From contig JQIT01000008.1 of the NCBI GenBank assembly GCA_000830255.1, positions 124,001 through 188,000 on the forward strand: DNA of 64,000 nt, given 5' to 3'. The DNA is from Sulfuricurvum sp. PC08-66. Lineage in GTDB: Bacteria; Campylobacterota; Campylobacteria; Campylobacterales; Sulfurimonadaceae. The translations under genes and the position numbers were made by a program. Positions 54,165 through 62,395 of this stretch are shown piece by piece. Position 1 is the first letter of the stretch; the number at the start of each line of letters is the position of its first letter. The notes below the pieces were generated by a model that saw only the letters and a program-made list of their open reading frames with translations, was not told the origin of the DNA and ran no database searches.

Positions 54165-54521
54165 ATGAAGCGCGTCAAAACACAGACTATCAACGTAGAC
54201 GCAGCGCTCTGGGATGAAGCAAAACATTTAGCTCTACGCAATCATCAAGAGTCGCTCTCTGTTGTTATATCTCAGCTTTTAAGCGCATGGAACAACTCTC
54301 CAAATCGCCACATATCTATCAAAAGCACACTTCTCAAAAAAGAGTTGCGTATACGACGTAGCCTCTATTGTGATGCTTCTCTTTGGCAGGAGACTATGCA
54401 TCGGGCCAAAACTGAGTTTGGCAAAAGTGGCTCACACATCATTGAGGTGCTTTTGCGCAATTGGGTCACCGATGAGAGAAAGCGCAAAGTAGAGAACCCC
54501 AAGCAAGCTAAACTTATTTAG
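54165..54521 (+). CDS. Tandem ribbon-helix-helix (RHH) protein
   Basis: 118 aa. Two similar segments occur in one chain: TQTINVDAALWDEAKHLA (about 6-23) and RRSLYCDASLWQETMHRA (about 64-81), both continuing to a helix with LL and W (QLLSAWNN and VLLRNWVTD). This is the sheet-helix-helix pattern of RHH repressors such as MetJ and Arc, here duplicated so that one chain could form a pseudo-dimer. It has no ribosome binding site of its own that I can see. It ends 3 bp into the end of the convergent 21-aa peptide frame. It likely binds DNA; whether it acts on the neighbouring repressor locus is unknown. Confidence 0.65.
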   Translation: MKRVKTQTINVDAALWDEAKHLALRNHQESLSVVISQLLSAWNNSPNRHISIKSTLLKKELRIRRSLYCDASLWQETMHRAKTEFGKSGSHIIEVLLRNWVTDERKRKVENPKQAKLI

Positions 54522-54583
54522 AAAAGAAACTGTGCAATTTCTGCCGCTACATCTTCTAGTTTTTCTATCCATTTTGCAATCAT
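54518..54583 (-). CDS. Candidate 21-residue amphipathic peptide
   Basis: A 21-codon frame, MIAKWIEKLEDVAAEIAQFLF then TAA. AGGAGAGG ends 2 bp before the ATG, with the GGAG core 5 bp away, one of the strongest ribosome binding sites in the window. The residues form an amphipathic helix with K4, E7, K8, D11, E15 and Q18 on one face and Ile, Trp, Leu, Val and Phe on the other. Such peptides include membrane-active toxins (type I toxins, PSM-like peptides) and small regulators. The -10-like TATAAA (minus strand 54612-54617) overlaps an operator. The frame overlaps the RHH gene end by 4 bp. No homologue is known to me; the peptide is inferred. Confidence 0.5.
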   Translation of the reverse strand: MIAKWIEKLEDVAAEIAQFLF

Positions 54584-54586
54584 TGC
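54576..54586. promoter_or_regulatory. Operator-like palindrome GCAATCATTGC
   Basis: A perfect 11-bp palindrome overlapping the start codon of the 21-residue peptide. It is one of three related sites built on the TGCAA half-site. Confidence 0.55.
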
Positions 54587-54604
54587 CTCTCCTTTTTTAC
54601 AATT

Positions 54605-54612
54605 ATTGCAAT
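54605..54612. promoter_or_regulatory. Operator-like palindrome ATTGCAAT
   Basis: Sits directly at the -10-like TATAAA (minus strand) of the divergent peptide frame. Its centre is 27 bp from the previous site and 34 bp from the next. Confidence 0.5.
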
Positions 54613-54626
54613 TTATAGAAATATTC

Positions 54627-54655
54627 TTTACTTTTATTGCAAAATGCAATATAAT
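54627..54655 (+). promoter_or_regulatory. Promoter of the S24-type repressor with embedded operator
   Basis: A perfect -10 TATAAT (54650-54655) and a -35-like TTTACT (54627-54632) at 17 bp. Between them lies the inverted repeat ATTGCA-AAA-TGCAAT (54636-54650), so a bound repressor would block polymerase. Confidence 0.65.
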
Positions 54656-54685
54656 TTCCAAAACTGCAAGAGAGAGAGGTTGTGC

Positions 54686-55345
54686 TTGAAAAGTTTTGAT
54701 GACATTGTGGAACATATCAAAGATATTATTTCCGCCGAAAATCCTCATAAAAAGATATTTGACAAAGATGTTGCAACTTTGCTAGGGATTTCCCAGATGA
54801 ATTTTGCGACCATGAAAAAACGAGACAAAATTCCTTATGGAGAGTTGCTCGATTTTTGCGCCAAAAGAGCCATATCCATCAATTGGTTGCTGTATGGGCA
54901 ATCCCCAGAGAGTCTTATTGATGCCACAGATCGTTTTTATCGTGTGCGCTTTTACAGTGAACTCTCAGCTTCCGCGGGAGGAGGGGGTGAAGCAGAAGCG
55001 CATATATGCGAAGATGTGGTTATCGATCCCCTCTTTTTGGCTCAGCTAGGGGGCGAAGCTTCGCTCAAACACATAGAAGCTTTGCGTGTTAGTGGAGATT
55101 CAATGGAGCCTACTTTTAGTTACGACGATATTATTTTCGTCAATCGCATCATGACGGATATCTCTCGAGGGGGTATTTTTACAATTCAAACCGACAATGG
55201 ATTACTAGTGAAGCGATTACAACGTCGCATTGATGGTCGAGTGGATATTATTTCTGATAACAAAGAGTACCTCGTCGAGCAAGCGCATCCTTCACAAATT
55301 CATATCATCGGGCGCGTTGTAGCGAAATTTGGCTCAGCTGATTAG
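54686..55345 (+). CDS. S24-family (CI/LexA-type) helix-turn-helix repressor
   Basis: 219 aa from the TTG at 54686, with AGAGAGAGG 6-7 bp upstream; an earlier ATG (54644) would lie in the promoter. N-terminal helix-turn-helix about 15-60 (KDVATLLGISQMNFATMKKRDKIPYGELLDF), then the autocleavage domain: SASAGGGGEAE contains the Ala-Gly scissile bond, GDSMEPT the catalytic Ser and VKRLQR the Lys. Self-cleavage on DNA damage relieves repression in LexA and CI proteins. It is flanked by three related operators, one in its own promoter, and by the divergent peptide frame, suggesting a repressor of both. LexA itself was considered, but the helix-turn-helix resembles phage CI. Confidence 0.88.
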   Translation: MKSFDDIVEHIKDIISAENPHKKIFDKDVATLLGISQMNFATMKKRDKIPYGELLDFCAKRAISINWLLYGQSPESLIDATDRFYRVRFYSELSASAGGGGEAEAHICEDVVIDPLFLAQLGGEASLKHIEALRVSGDSMEPTFSYDDIIFVNRIMTDISRGGIFTIQTDNGLLVKRLQRRIDGRVDIISDNKEYLVEQAHPSQIHIIGRVVAKFGSAD

Positions 55346-55404
55346 AGGATTGGAATAATAGATGCTTTTGATGCTCAACACAACTTTCAAGGAAGAGGGT
55401 CTAC

Positions 55405-56931
55405 ATGCAAAAAGGATTGCTCATTGCATCACTTATGGTGATGTTTTTTTTAGGTGGATGTTCTGCCAAACGCTTTTCAGAGATAGCAGATGTGCGCCAA
55501 TATTCTCAAAATCCGCTTGATTATGTCAACAAAGGTAGCACAGATAAGAATCTCACTTTTGTAAAATTCACCAAAGAGGAGTTGATAACTGAGTTCGATA
55601 CTCGTTATTTTGCTCCTTGGTCTCTCGCGAAACCTCCCTTTGATTTGCAACAAGCAAAATGGCCATGGCAAACATATGGCTCACATAACACTTTTAAGGA
55701 AAATACCCGCTCCATAGAAGAGGATTGGTTCAAGCAAATGTTGCTAGAGGCAAATTTCGAAGAATTTGGCAAAGTTTCCAAAGCTGGAATTGTTATCCAT
55801 GTAAGCAATATGCGTAATTTTCCAAGCGACAAGCCAGTATTCAAAGATTTTGAACTAGCTGGAGAGGGGTATCCTTTTGACTACAATCAAAACAGTCTCA
55901 CAACGGCAAATGAGCCTATTTTTATTTCACACTACTCAAAAAGCAAAGCATGGGTTTATGTAAGTACTTCCTACACCTCTGGCTGGGTGCCAGCGCACAA
56001 TGTGGCGCTCATTTCGCCAGATATTATTCAAAAGTGGTCGCAAGCACGTCAAGCAATTTTGCTAGAAGATGGCGTACCGCTTTATGATCTCAACAAAGAG
56101 TTTGTTGCAAATAGTCGCATTGGGATGATGCTTCCTGTGATGAAGGTAGAAAATGATGCTTTTCAGGCTATATTGGCTACCGATCAAACGGGCGGATATG
56201 TAACTTTTACTGTAGTGCGCATTCCCAAAAATCTTACTATAACTGCTCCCATGGCACTTGATAAACAATCGATTGCAATCATGGCAAAGGCATTTATGGG
56301 AGACCCTTATGGATGGGGAGGGCTTTATGAAAATCGTGACTGTTCATCGATGTTACGTGATTTGTACAAACCCTTTTCACTATGGCTCCCTAGAAACTCC
56401 AAAGAGCAGTCCAAAGTAGGGCAGGTGTACGATTTGAGCAAACTCAACCCCAAAGAGAAAGAGCGTGCTATCATCGATAATGCTATACCTTTCGAAACAC
56501 TGCTCTATAAACCAGGACACATCATGCTCTATGTAGGCGAAGACAATGGTAAAGCGTTGATTTTGCACAATATGTGGGGTGTTACTACCAAGTCAAAAAA
56601 TATTGAAATGCGAAATGTAGTAGGGCGTACAGTTATTACCACTCTCATGCCAGGCAAAGAGCTCTCTGGCTATGTCAAAAAAGATGCTCTTGTTGCTCAA
56701 ATAGAATCGATGAACATCATTACTGCCAAATCAAGCGGAGTACCTATAATCCTAGCACCACAAGTCGAAGAGAAAAAAGCGCGGACACGACGTTCGAGCC
56801 GCGATAAAGAGGAGGGGGTTCAACCACAAGAGGTCAAACCTGCTGATGCAGTAGCTGCGGAAAAACCATTGGCTACTGACATCCAAACAAACGGGCAAAG
56901 TACTGCACCTGCAAAAGCAGATGCAATCTAA
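55405..56931 (+). CDS. NlpC/P60-family lipoprotein peptidase with SH3-like domains
   Basis: 508 aa. The signal peptide ends in a lipobox FLGGCSAK, so the protein is lipidated. An N-terminal Campylobacterota-type extension (about 30-120) is followed by SH3-like segments (about 125-280: KAWVYVSTSYTSGWVPAHNVALIS) and the catalytic NlpC/P60 domain (about 285-420) with the Cys in NRDCSSM, the His in PGHIMLYVG and the second His/Asn in LHNMWG. The C-terminal 80 residues are Glu/Lys/Pro-rich and low in order. It cleaves peptidoglycan stem peptides in the periplasm. Ends 10 bp before the convergent dapD. Confidence 0.9.
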   Translation: MQKGLLIASLMVMFFLGGCSAKRFSEIADVRQYSQNPLDYVNKGSTDKNLTFVKFTKEELITEFDTRYFAPWSLAKPPFDLQQAKWPWQTYGSHNTFKENTRSIEEDWFKQMLLEANFEEFGKVSKAGIVIHVSNMRNFPSDKPVFKDFELAGEGYPFDYNQNSLTTANEPIFISHYSKSKAWVYVSTSYTSGWVPAHNVALISPDIIQKWSQARQAILLEDGVPLYDLNKEFVANSRIGMMLPVMKVENDAFQAILATDQTGGYVTFTVVRIPKNLTITAPMALDKQSIAIMAKAFMGDPYGWGGLYENRDCSSMLRDLYKPFSLWLPRNSKEQSKVGQVYDLSKLNPKEKERAIIDNAIPFETLLYKPGHIMLYVGEDNGKALILHNMWGVTTKSKNIEMRNVVGRTVITTLMPGKELSGYVKKDALVAQIESMNIITAKSSGVPIILAPQVEEKKARTRRSSRDKEEGVQPQEVKPADAVAAEKPLATDIQTNGQSTAPAKADAI

Positions 56932-56941
56932 GCCTATCTGC

Positions 56942-58135
56942 TTAGTGCAGCTCTGCGTTTAGTTTAATCTCTCTTTTGGAACGACCAATAGACATCTCTC
57001 CCGTGAGAGAGTTTTGTCGGAAATGAATTCCATTGAATCCCGCAATCTCTTTGCCTTTGTAAACTTCTTTATCAAGTTTAACGCTGTTTACTTCATTGAT
57101 TTTGGCACGTTCTGCGACTGTTACACTGAATTTCGTCCCTTCAAGTACGGCAATACCTGCATCAATAATACAACCGTCACCCAATGGTATGCCGCACACA
57201 CAGTTTGCACCCAATAGAGAATTTTTGCCAATAGTGATTGGATTCCCATCTGTGCCGCTAAGAACTCCCAAAATAGAGGCTCCACCACCCACATCAGTAC
57301 CATCGCCCACTATAGCCGAGCTGGAGATGCGCCCTTCAACCATGCTAGTACCCGTTGTGCCTGCATTAAAGTTCACATAACTTGCTCCAGGCATGATGGT
57401 GGTGCCAGCATGGATTTGCGCGCCAAAACGCACCTTGCTCGCTTCCAAAATACGCGTATTATCTGCTGGAATGATATGTTGCAAAAAGCGTGGGAATTTA
57501 TCCACAAAATCGATAACAGGAAATTCATTTCGTAATTTCAAGTCTATTTCATTCGCACGAAGCCATGCAAGTTCGATTGGTGTGTTGCCAGACCATGCAA
57601 CATTGTGTAGTTTTCCGAATGCACCCGTAAGATTGAGCGAGCGCAACGGTGCCTTCGCGAGTGAAAGCGCATAAAGCTTGAGATAAACTGCCTCTACGCT
57701 TTGAGGTGCGCTATCTTCGAACAGAAAAACAACACGATATTGCGTAGGCCAAAAGCCTTGTTCGTTCAATATCTCTTTGATGCCCAAAATCAACTGCACA
57801 TTTTTATGCGCCTCGCCATGCGCTTCATCGATATAGGGCGAAAAAGCAGCCAATGCGTGCTCCAAAAAAGCTTCAGTGACTGGTGCGATAAACTCACTTC
57901 CTTGGGTCTCTACGCTAGCGCCACTTTGTTGTAAAGTATCCAAAAAAACTGCTGCGCTGCCGAAATTCTCTTTCCAATTCACCATAGGGTAGGTTGCTTG
58001 CAAAACTTTGGTTCTATCCAATTGCCCCACATCAACGCGACAAATACCAAAACCTAAAGGCTCTCGATAATTAGGGCTTTTTTGAAGTGTTTGGACATGG
58101 GCTTTAAATGTCTCTGGGGTTGTTATTGTGTGCAT
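56942..58135 (-). CDS. dapD: Tetrahydrodipicolinate N-succinyltransferase (long form)
   Basis: 397 aa; E. coli DapD is 274. About 170 extra N-terminal residues are followed by the left-handed beta-helix: GAQIHAGTTIMPGASYVNFNAGT, SSSAIVGDGTDVGGGASILGVLSGT and NSLLGANCVCGIPLGDGCII, with regular hexapeptide repeats. The long form is the usual one in Campylobacterota. It succinylates tetrahydrodipicolinate on the way to lysine and meso-DAP for the cell wall. Its neighbour is a wall peptidase gene, a plausible but unproven functional link. No other dap genes adjoin. Confidence 0.93.
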   Translation of the reverse strand: MHTITTPETFKAHVQTLQKSPNYREPLGFGICRVDVGQLDRTKVLQATYPMVNWKENFGSAAVFLDTLQQSGASVETQGSEFIAPVTEAFLEHALAAFSPYIDEAHGEAHKNVQLILGIKEILNEQGFWPTQYRVVFLFEDSAPQSVEAVYLKLYALSLAKAPLRSLNLTGAFGKLHNVAWSGNTPIELAWLRANEIDLKLRNEFPVIDFVDKFPRFLQHIIPADNTRILEASKVRFGAQIHAGTTIMPGASYVNFNAGTTGTSMVEGRISSSAIVGDGTDVGGGASILGVLSGTDGNPITIGKNSLLGANCVCGIPLGDGCIIDAGIAVLEGTKFSVTVAERAKINEVNSVKLDKEVYKGKEIAGFNGIHFRQNSLTGEMSIGRSKREIKLNAELH

Positions 58136-58254
58136 GGCACCTCCTTTTTAAAGCGCAGATTTTACCACATCGTCTCTTGGTTGTTTGGTATAACACTTTT
58201 TTCAAAGTCTCATAATAGTCGCAAGGGGATACAATTTTGCAAAAAGAGTTTTCG

Positions 58255-58734
58255 ATGCAACTACTTGATGCGATTCGTACTGACGCCTTGGATGTTTTGG
58301 CATCACATATCCAATTAGACCCTTCGTGGCTGGAGTATGAGGACGAGCAGGGGGCAAATTTGTTGTCGATTGCGCTCAAAGAGCGTGCATCCAATGAAGT
58401 TTTGCACCAGCTTATTGCATTAGGTTTGGACGTACAACACTATGACGACGAAGGTGTAAGCGTGCTTGAGTATGCCATTACTTATGGAAACACGCAGTTT
58501 GCACAATTTCTTATCGATACCTATGTAATAAATCCCTCCGTAACCATGCGTCGAAGCGGTTTCACGCCCCTTATGGCGGCAGTGTGCTACAACCATACTG
58601 AGTTGGTTGAACATTTTGTCTCTTTGGGTGTCAATATGCAAGCACGCGATCAAAGCGGTTTTAGTGCTGCTGATTATGCTAGACGCATGCACAAAAAGCG
58701 TATAGCCAAGCTACTTGACCCCAAAGGGGAATAA
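58255..58734 (+). CDS. Ankyrin repeat protein
   Basis: 159 aa from the ATG at 58255, with AAAAGAG upstream; a TTG at 58237 has a poorer context. Three or more ankyrin repeats (about 30-150): ANLLSIALKERASNEVLHQLIALGLDV, GVSVLEYAITYGNTQFAQFLIDTYV, GFTPLMAAVCYNHTELVEHFVSLGVNM, SGFSAADYARRMHKKRIAKLL. No signal peptide; cytoplasmic, protein-binding. Partner unknown. Together with the gene at 2019 it shows that ankyrin proteins are repeated in this genome. Confidence 0.88.
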   Translation: MQLLDAIRTDALDVLASHIQLDPSWLEYEDEQGANLLSIALKERASNEVLHQLIALGLDVQHYDDEGVSVLEYAITYGNTQFAQFLIDTYVINPSVTMRRSGFTPLMAAVCYNHTELVEHFVSLGVNMQARDQSGFSAADYARRMHKKRIAKLLDPKGE

Positions 58735-58868
58735 AACCTTTTTTCAATAGAATTTATATTATGTTAATCAAATAGTATTACTTCCACACAATTGGGTGCT
58801 TGGACACAAAGTGAACCTTTAAGTCAAAAAGCCTATTATCTTCTACTCACACTATTAGGAGACAAAAG

Positions 58869-60134
58869 ATGGCGACTGTAACACTCACCAATAATATCAC
58901 TGGTAAAAGCTATGAGTTGGAGCTACTAGCTCCCTCCAAAGGTTCTGCGCTTATCGATGTTCGCACTCTTTACGCCAAAACGGGGCTTTTCACCTATGAC
59001 CCTGGATTTACCTCTACGGCAAGCTGCTCCTCTAATATCACCTACATCGATGGCGAAGCAGGTGAACTGCGCTATCGAGGCTACTCTATCGAATATTTGG
59101 CTAAAAACCACTCCTACATCGAAGTGTGTCACCTACTCCTCACGGGCGCCCTTCCCTCGCCATCGCAATTCAAAGAGTTCGATGCTGAACTTCGAAAACG
59201 TGCCTTTATCCCGCAAAGCATGGTCAAGCTCTTTCACGCTTTTCCAGATGGCTCCCACCCCATGTCAAACATGGCATCGGCAGTAGCCGCATTGGCAAGC
59301 TTTCACTATGAGCATTTAGAGATGCAAGAGAGTCAAGATTTTCAAATCATGGCTCGAAGACTCATAGCCAAAATGCCTACATTGGCAGCCTTTAGTTACC
59401 GTCACTCCCTTAATATTCCTCTCATCTATCCCGATTTGGATCGCTCTTTTACGGAAAATTTTCTCTATATGATGCGTGCTTATCCTACGGGTCCGCGCGA
59501 GGAGATACGCCCTATCGAGATTGCTGCTTTGGATACGATTTTTACGCTACATGCCGATCATGAGCAAAATGCCTCAACATCCACCGTACGTGCGGTAGGT
59601 TCTACGGGTGCACATCCTTATGTGGCTATATCTGCGGGTATCTCTGCACTTTGGGGACCTGCGCATGGTGGTGCAAATGAAGCAGTCATTGCGCAGTTAA
59701 TCGATATAGGCTCTATCGATAATGTGGATGCTTATATTGCACGCGCAAAAGACCCCAAGGATGATTTTAAGCTTATGGGATTTGGACATCGTGTCTACAA
59801 AAATTTCGACCCTAGAGCCAAACTACTCAAAAATCTTCTCGATGAGCTCAAAGAGGAGTTGGGTGTAGACAATAACCTCTTGAAAATAGCGCAAAAAATA
59901 GAGAGCGTAGCTCTCAGTGACCCCTACTTTATCGAACGCAAACTCTATCCCAATATCGATTTCTACTCGGGACTTATCCTCATTGCGCTAAAAATTCCAC
60001 GACCGATGTTCACCGTCATTTTTACGATTGGTCGTACTGTAGGATGGATAACGCAATGGATAGAACAAAAAATGGATACAGAGCAAAAAATTGCACGTCC
60101 AAGACAGCGCTACACGGGACCCATTATTGATTAA
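58869..60134 (+). CDS. gltA: Citrate synthase (type II)
   Basis: 421 aa, ATG after AGGAG. The active site is complete: HADHEQNAST (His), GPAHGGANEAV (His) and GFGHRVYKNFDPRA (Asp/His-Arg region). It condenses acetyl-CoA and oxaloacetate. An N-terminal beta domain (about 1-50) marks the long, NADH-sensitive type. A 135-bp leader separates it from the previous gene. Its presence together with the succinate/fumarate enzyme indicates an oxidative or branched TCA cycle; a reductive cycle cannot be excluded. Confidence 0.96.
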   Translation: MATVTLTNNITGKSYELELLAPSKGSALIDVRTLYAKTGLFTYDPGFTSTASCSSNITYIDGEAGELRYRGYSIEYLAKNHSYIEVCHLLLTGALPSPSQFKEFDAELRKRAFIPQSMVKLFHAFPDGSHPMSNMASAVAALASFHYEHLEMQESQDFQIMARRLIAKMPTLAAFSYRHSLNIPLIYPDLDRSFTENFLYMMRAYPTGPREEIRPIEIAALDTIFTLHADHEQNASTSTVRAVGSTGAHPYVAISAGISALWGPAHGGANEAVIAQLIDIGSIDNVDAYIARAKDPKDDFKLMGFGHRVYKNFDPRAKLLKNLLDELKEELGVDNNLLKIAQKIESVALSDPYFIERKLYPNIDFYSGLILIALKIPRPMFTVIFTIGRTVGWITQWIEQKMDTEQKIARPRQRYTGPIID

Positions 60135-60146
60135 AACAAAAAACGT

Positions 60147-60152
60147 TATACT
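60147..60152 (+). promoter_or_regulatory. Probable -10 element (TATACT) of the outer-membrane protein gene
   Basis: GTTATACT in the gap after gltA, about 37 bp before the ATG at 60189. Confidence 0.4.
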
Positions 60153-60188
60153 ACTCCCCTTCGTAAAATTTATAGGAGTAGTGAGCTG

Positions 60189-61253
60189 ATGCAATTTAGT
60201 AGACGCTTGTTTTTTTGGTTGCTTGTGTCACTCTATACGATGCATGCCTCTACGCACGCCCTCTTCTCGCATCGCATCCAAACCGCTCTCCACTCCAATC
60301 TCTCGATGATTCAACCTGATTCTGCAACACTTTACAACTATCTCTCTTCTACCTATTTCCCAATGAGCCTGACGTTGAGCACCTATGAAAAGGGGCCAAA
60401 ATGGTCTGTTTCGCTCGATTCAATAGGTGATGTACTGATGGATTGGGGCGAAGAGGGGGCATGGTATCATCGCGTAGGTTACGTAGGGCACTTGCGGCAG
60501 GTCAAAAATTCCATAATGCTAGACGACAACCTACTCTATGGTAGCTATACATTGGGGTATGTAGGCTTTTTAGGTGCTTTGGAGTGGCAAATAGCATTGG
60601 GGTTTTTGCACAATGGATTAGCGTTTAACAACCGTATCGAATCTTTGGGGCAGACGTATCTCATTATGCAGCCAAGTTATACTTTTGCATGGGAAAACGG
60701 TACACAATTTTTTGCACAGATAATTCATCAAGAGTCTAAATCCCTAACGCCGCTAAAGGTGTTCGATACTAACGGAAGTTTCATCAGTGAAGAGTTGTTG
60801 CGCCGCGAATACAACGCCATTGCGCTACGTCTAGAGGGACCTATTTTCGCACGTGACGCCTACATGGTAGAGCTAGGAGTTGCAGGATTCAATAGTTCCT
60901 CTTATGGTGCAAAATTCTCAAGCTTCAACCAACATGCGCTTGCCTTAGACTATACACTGCACCTCAATGAGACCATGCGCTTAGCATTGCATGCCTCACT
61001 CACTACGCGCAATTTCGGAAGTCTCATTTATGACGAGAGTTATTACGGCATTTCCAATTACGATTATGCCAATGACCCTCTCAACCTCCTGCGTGAAGAC
61101 CACATCTCTCAATTCAAAATCGAATACACTTTCGCCCACGACAAAACGTGGTACTCCTCTATCGCCTATGCGCTCACAACCGTAGAGAGTGATTTTCCTG
61201 CCATCGACCCGCAGATGCATGAGCTTAGCTATGCACTCTACTGGTTACCCTAA
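60189..61253 (+). CDS. Predicted outer-membrane beta-barrel protein
   Basis: 354 aa. A signal peptide (RRLFFWLLVSLYTMHAST) is followed by strand-rich sequence with alternating hydrophobic and polar residues and many aromatic girdle residues, for example ALEWQIALGFLHNGLAF, YTLHLNETMRLALHASLT and WYSSIAYALTTVESDF. The C-terminus SYALYWLP is aromatic-rich but is not the usual terminal Phe of barrel proteins. No family match is known to me. The FecR protein follows after 15 bp, so surface barrel and periplasmic protein may act together. Confidence 0.6.
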   Translation: MQFSRRLFFWLLVSLYTMHASTHALFSHRIQTALHSNLSMIQPDSATLYNYLSSTYFPMSLTLSTYEKGPKWSVSLDSIGDVLMDWGEEGAWYHRVGYVGHLRQVKNSIMLDDNLLYGSYTLGYVGFLGALEWQIALGFLHNGLAFNNRIESLGQTYLIMQPSYTFAWENGTQFFAQIIHQESKSLTPLKVFDTNGSFISEELLRREYNAIALRLEGPIFARDAYMVELGVAGFNSSSYGAKFSSFNQHALALDYTLHLNETMRLALHASLTTRNFGSLIYDESYYGISNYDYANDPLNLLREDHISQFKIEYTFAHDKTWYSSIAYALTTVESDFPAIDPQMHELSYALYWLP

Positions 61254-61268
61254 AGAGAGGAGTCTGCA

Positions 61269-62372
61269 ATGCCTAAATTGATACTTATTTTATTGCTAGG
61301 CTCCTTGGTATGGGGGAACATTGGCAAGGTCACTGCCATGCGTGGAGACGTCAAAATTACGCGCGGAATTGCCCTGTATCAAGCTCATATGGGACTCGAA
61401 ATTGAAGAGGGAGATACCTTTTTTACCACCAAACGCGCAAGTATGCAAATCACTTTTGCTGACAACAGCGTAATAACATTGGGTCAAGATACGGTTTTTA
61501 AAGTTCAAGAGTATCTCTACAACGAATCCAATACCACCGACAAAGCACAATTCAAACTCCACAAAGGCTTTTTCAAATCGATTACGGGACGTATTGGCAA
61601 AGTTGCACCCAAAAATTACACCATCAAAACCAAAAACTCTACGATTGGCGTACGTGGTACACAAATTATAGGCTCAAGTGACGACAAAAAAGAGAGTATC
61701 GCCTGTACGGATGGTGCTATTACCGTCGCCACAGGCACCAAAAAGGTCGTAGCAAAAGCCAATGAAGCCGTAGAGATAAAGCTCGACCCACGCATCGTCT
61801 ATACTGTAGCCTCCCCTACCGACGTCATGGTCATCGCTCAAGTCAAAGCAGGTATCAAAAAAGCCGACGACCCAGAGGTGAAACGCCGCCCTCAAAGCGA
61901 AGTGACAGTAGCAATCGCGCCACAAGCACAAAAAGTGCTCAAAAAACAGGGTATCGACCCTCAGACTATTTTGGAAAAACCTGATGTCACACTCCAAGAG
62001 GCAAAACCATTGGATACAAAAACCAAACAAACACTCGACAAGGGCTTCGTGACCAATACCCAATCCTTCAAAAGCGAAAAAGTACTCGCGCAAGAGATAA
62101 AAGCGTTTGAGCAAAAAGTCTTGGAAGAAAAAACTCAAACTCTAGCACCCAAAACTGTAGAACCTCAAGAATCGAAAAAAGAGCCTCAAGCACCCCAAGA
62201 GGAACCAAAAGTGCAAACACCACCCCCTGCTCCTAGCCCAGCAAAACCAGCCAAGCCTTTCCTGCCCAAAAGCCACACATACCGAACTATCGATGAGGCG
62301 AACAGGCATTGGGATCGTTTCGAGCAGATGCAGCGCCTCAATAATTTGCATAGCATGACGGGACGCTATTAA
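61269..62372 (+). CDS. FecR-domain periplasmic protein
   Basis: 367 aa. A signal peptide (PKLILILLLGSLVWG) leads into a FecR domain (about 20-145: GDVKITRGIALY, MGLEIEEGDTFFTTKRASMQITFADNSVITLGQDTVFKVQEYLY, TKNSTIGVRGTQ). The classical FecR is an anti-sigma factor, but this one lacks the N-terminal cytoplasmic part, and no ECF sigma gene is nearby, so a structural periplasmic role is more likely. The C-terminal half is Glu/Lys/Pro/Gln-rich and probably extended (PPPAPSPAKPAKPFLP). It lies between the barrel protein and the J-domain gene. Confidence 0.82.
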   Translation: MPKLILILLLGSLVWGNIGKVTAMRGDVKITRGIALYQAHMGLEIEEGDTFFTTKRASMQITFADNSVITLGQDTVFKVQEYLYNESNTTDKAQFKLHKGFFKSITGRIGKVAPKNYTIKTKNSTIGVRGTQIIGSSDDKKESIACTDGAITVATGTKKVVAKANEAVEIKLDPRIVYTVASPTDVMVIAQVKAGIKKADDPEVKRRPQSEVTVAIAPQAQKVLKKQGIDPQTILEKPDVTLQEAKPLDTKTKQTLDKGFVTNTQSFKSEKVLAQEIKAFEQKVLEEKTQTLAPKTVEPQESKKEPQAPQEEPKVQTPPPAPSPAKPAKPFLPKSHTYRTIDEANRHWDRFEQMQRLNNLHSMTGRY

Positions 62373-62395
62373 CCACACAAAAGGAGTTTTGAAAA

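Noticed and set aside
54518-54748. Longer 76-residue reading of the divergent peptide frame
   Set aside because: The first 55 codons run through the repressor start and promoter region; only the internal ATG at 54583 has a ribosome binding site.
58720-58730. CCCC-AAA-GGGG hairpin at the end of the ankyrin gene as a terminator
   Set aside because: Stem of only 4 bp and the T run is about 6 bp away; too weak to call.
61269-62372. FecR protein as an anti-sigma factor
   Set aside because: No cytoplasmic anti-sigma segment and no ECF sigma gene is next to it.
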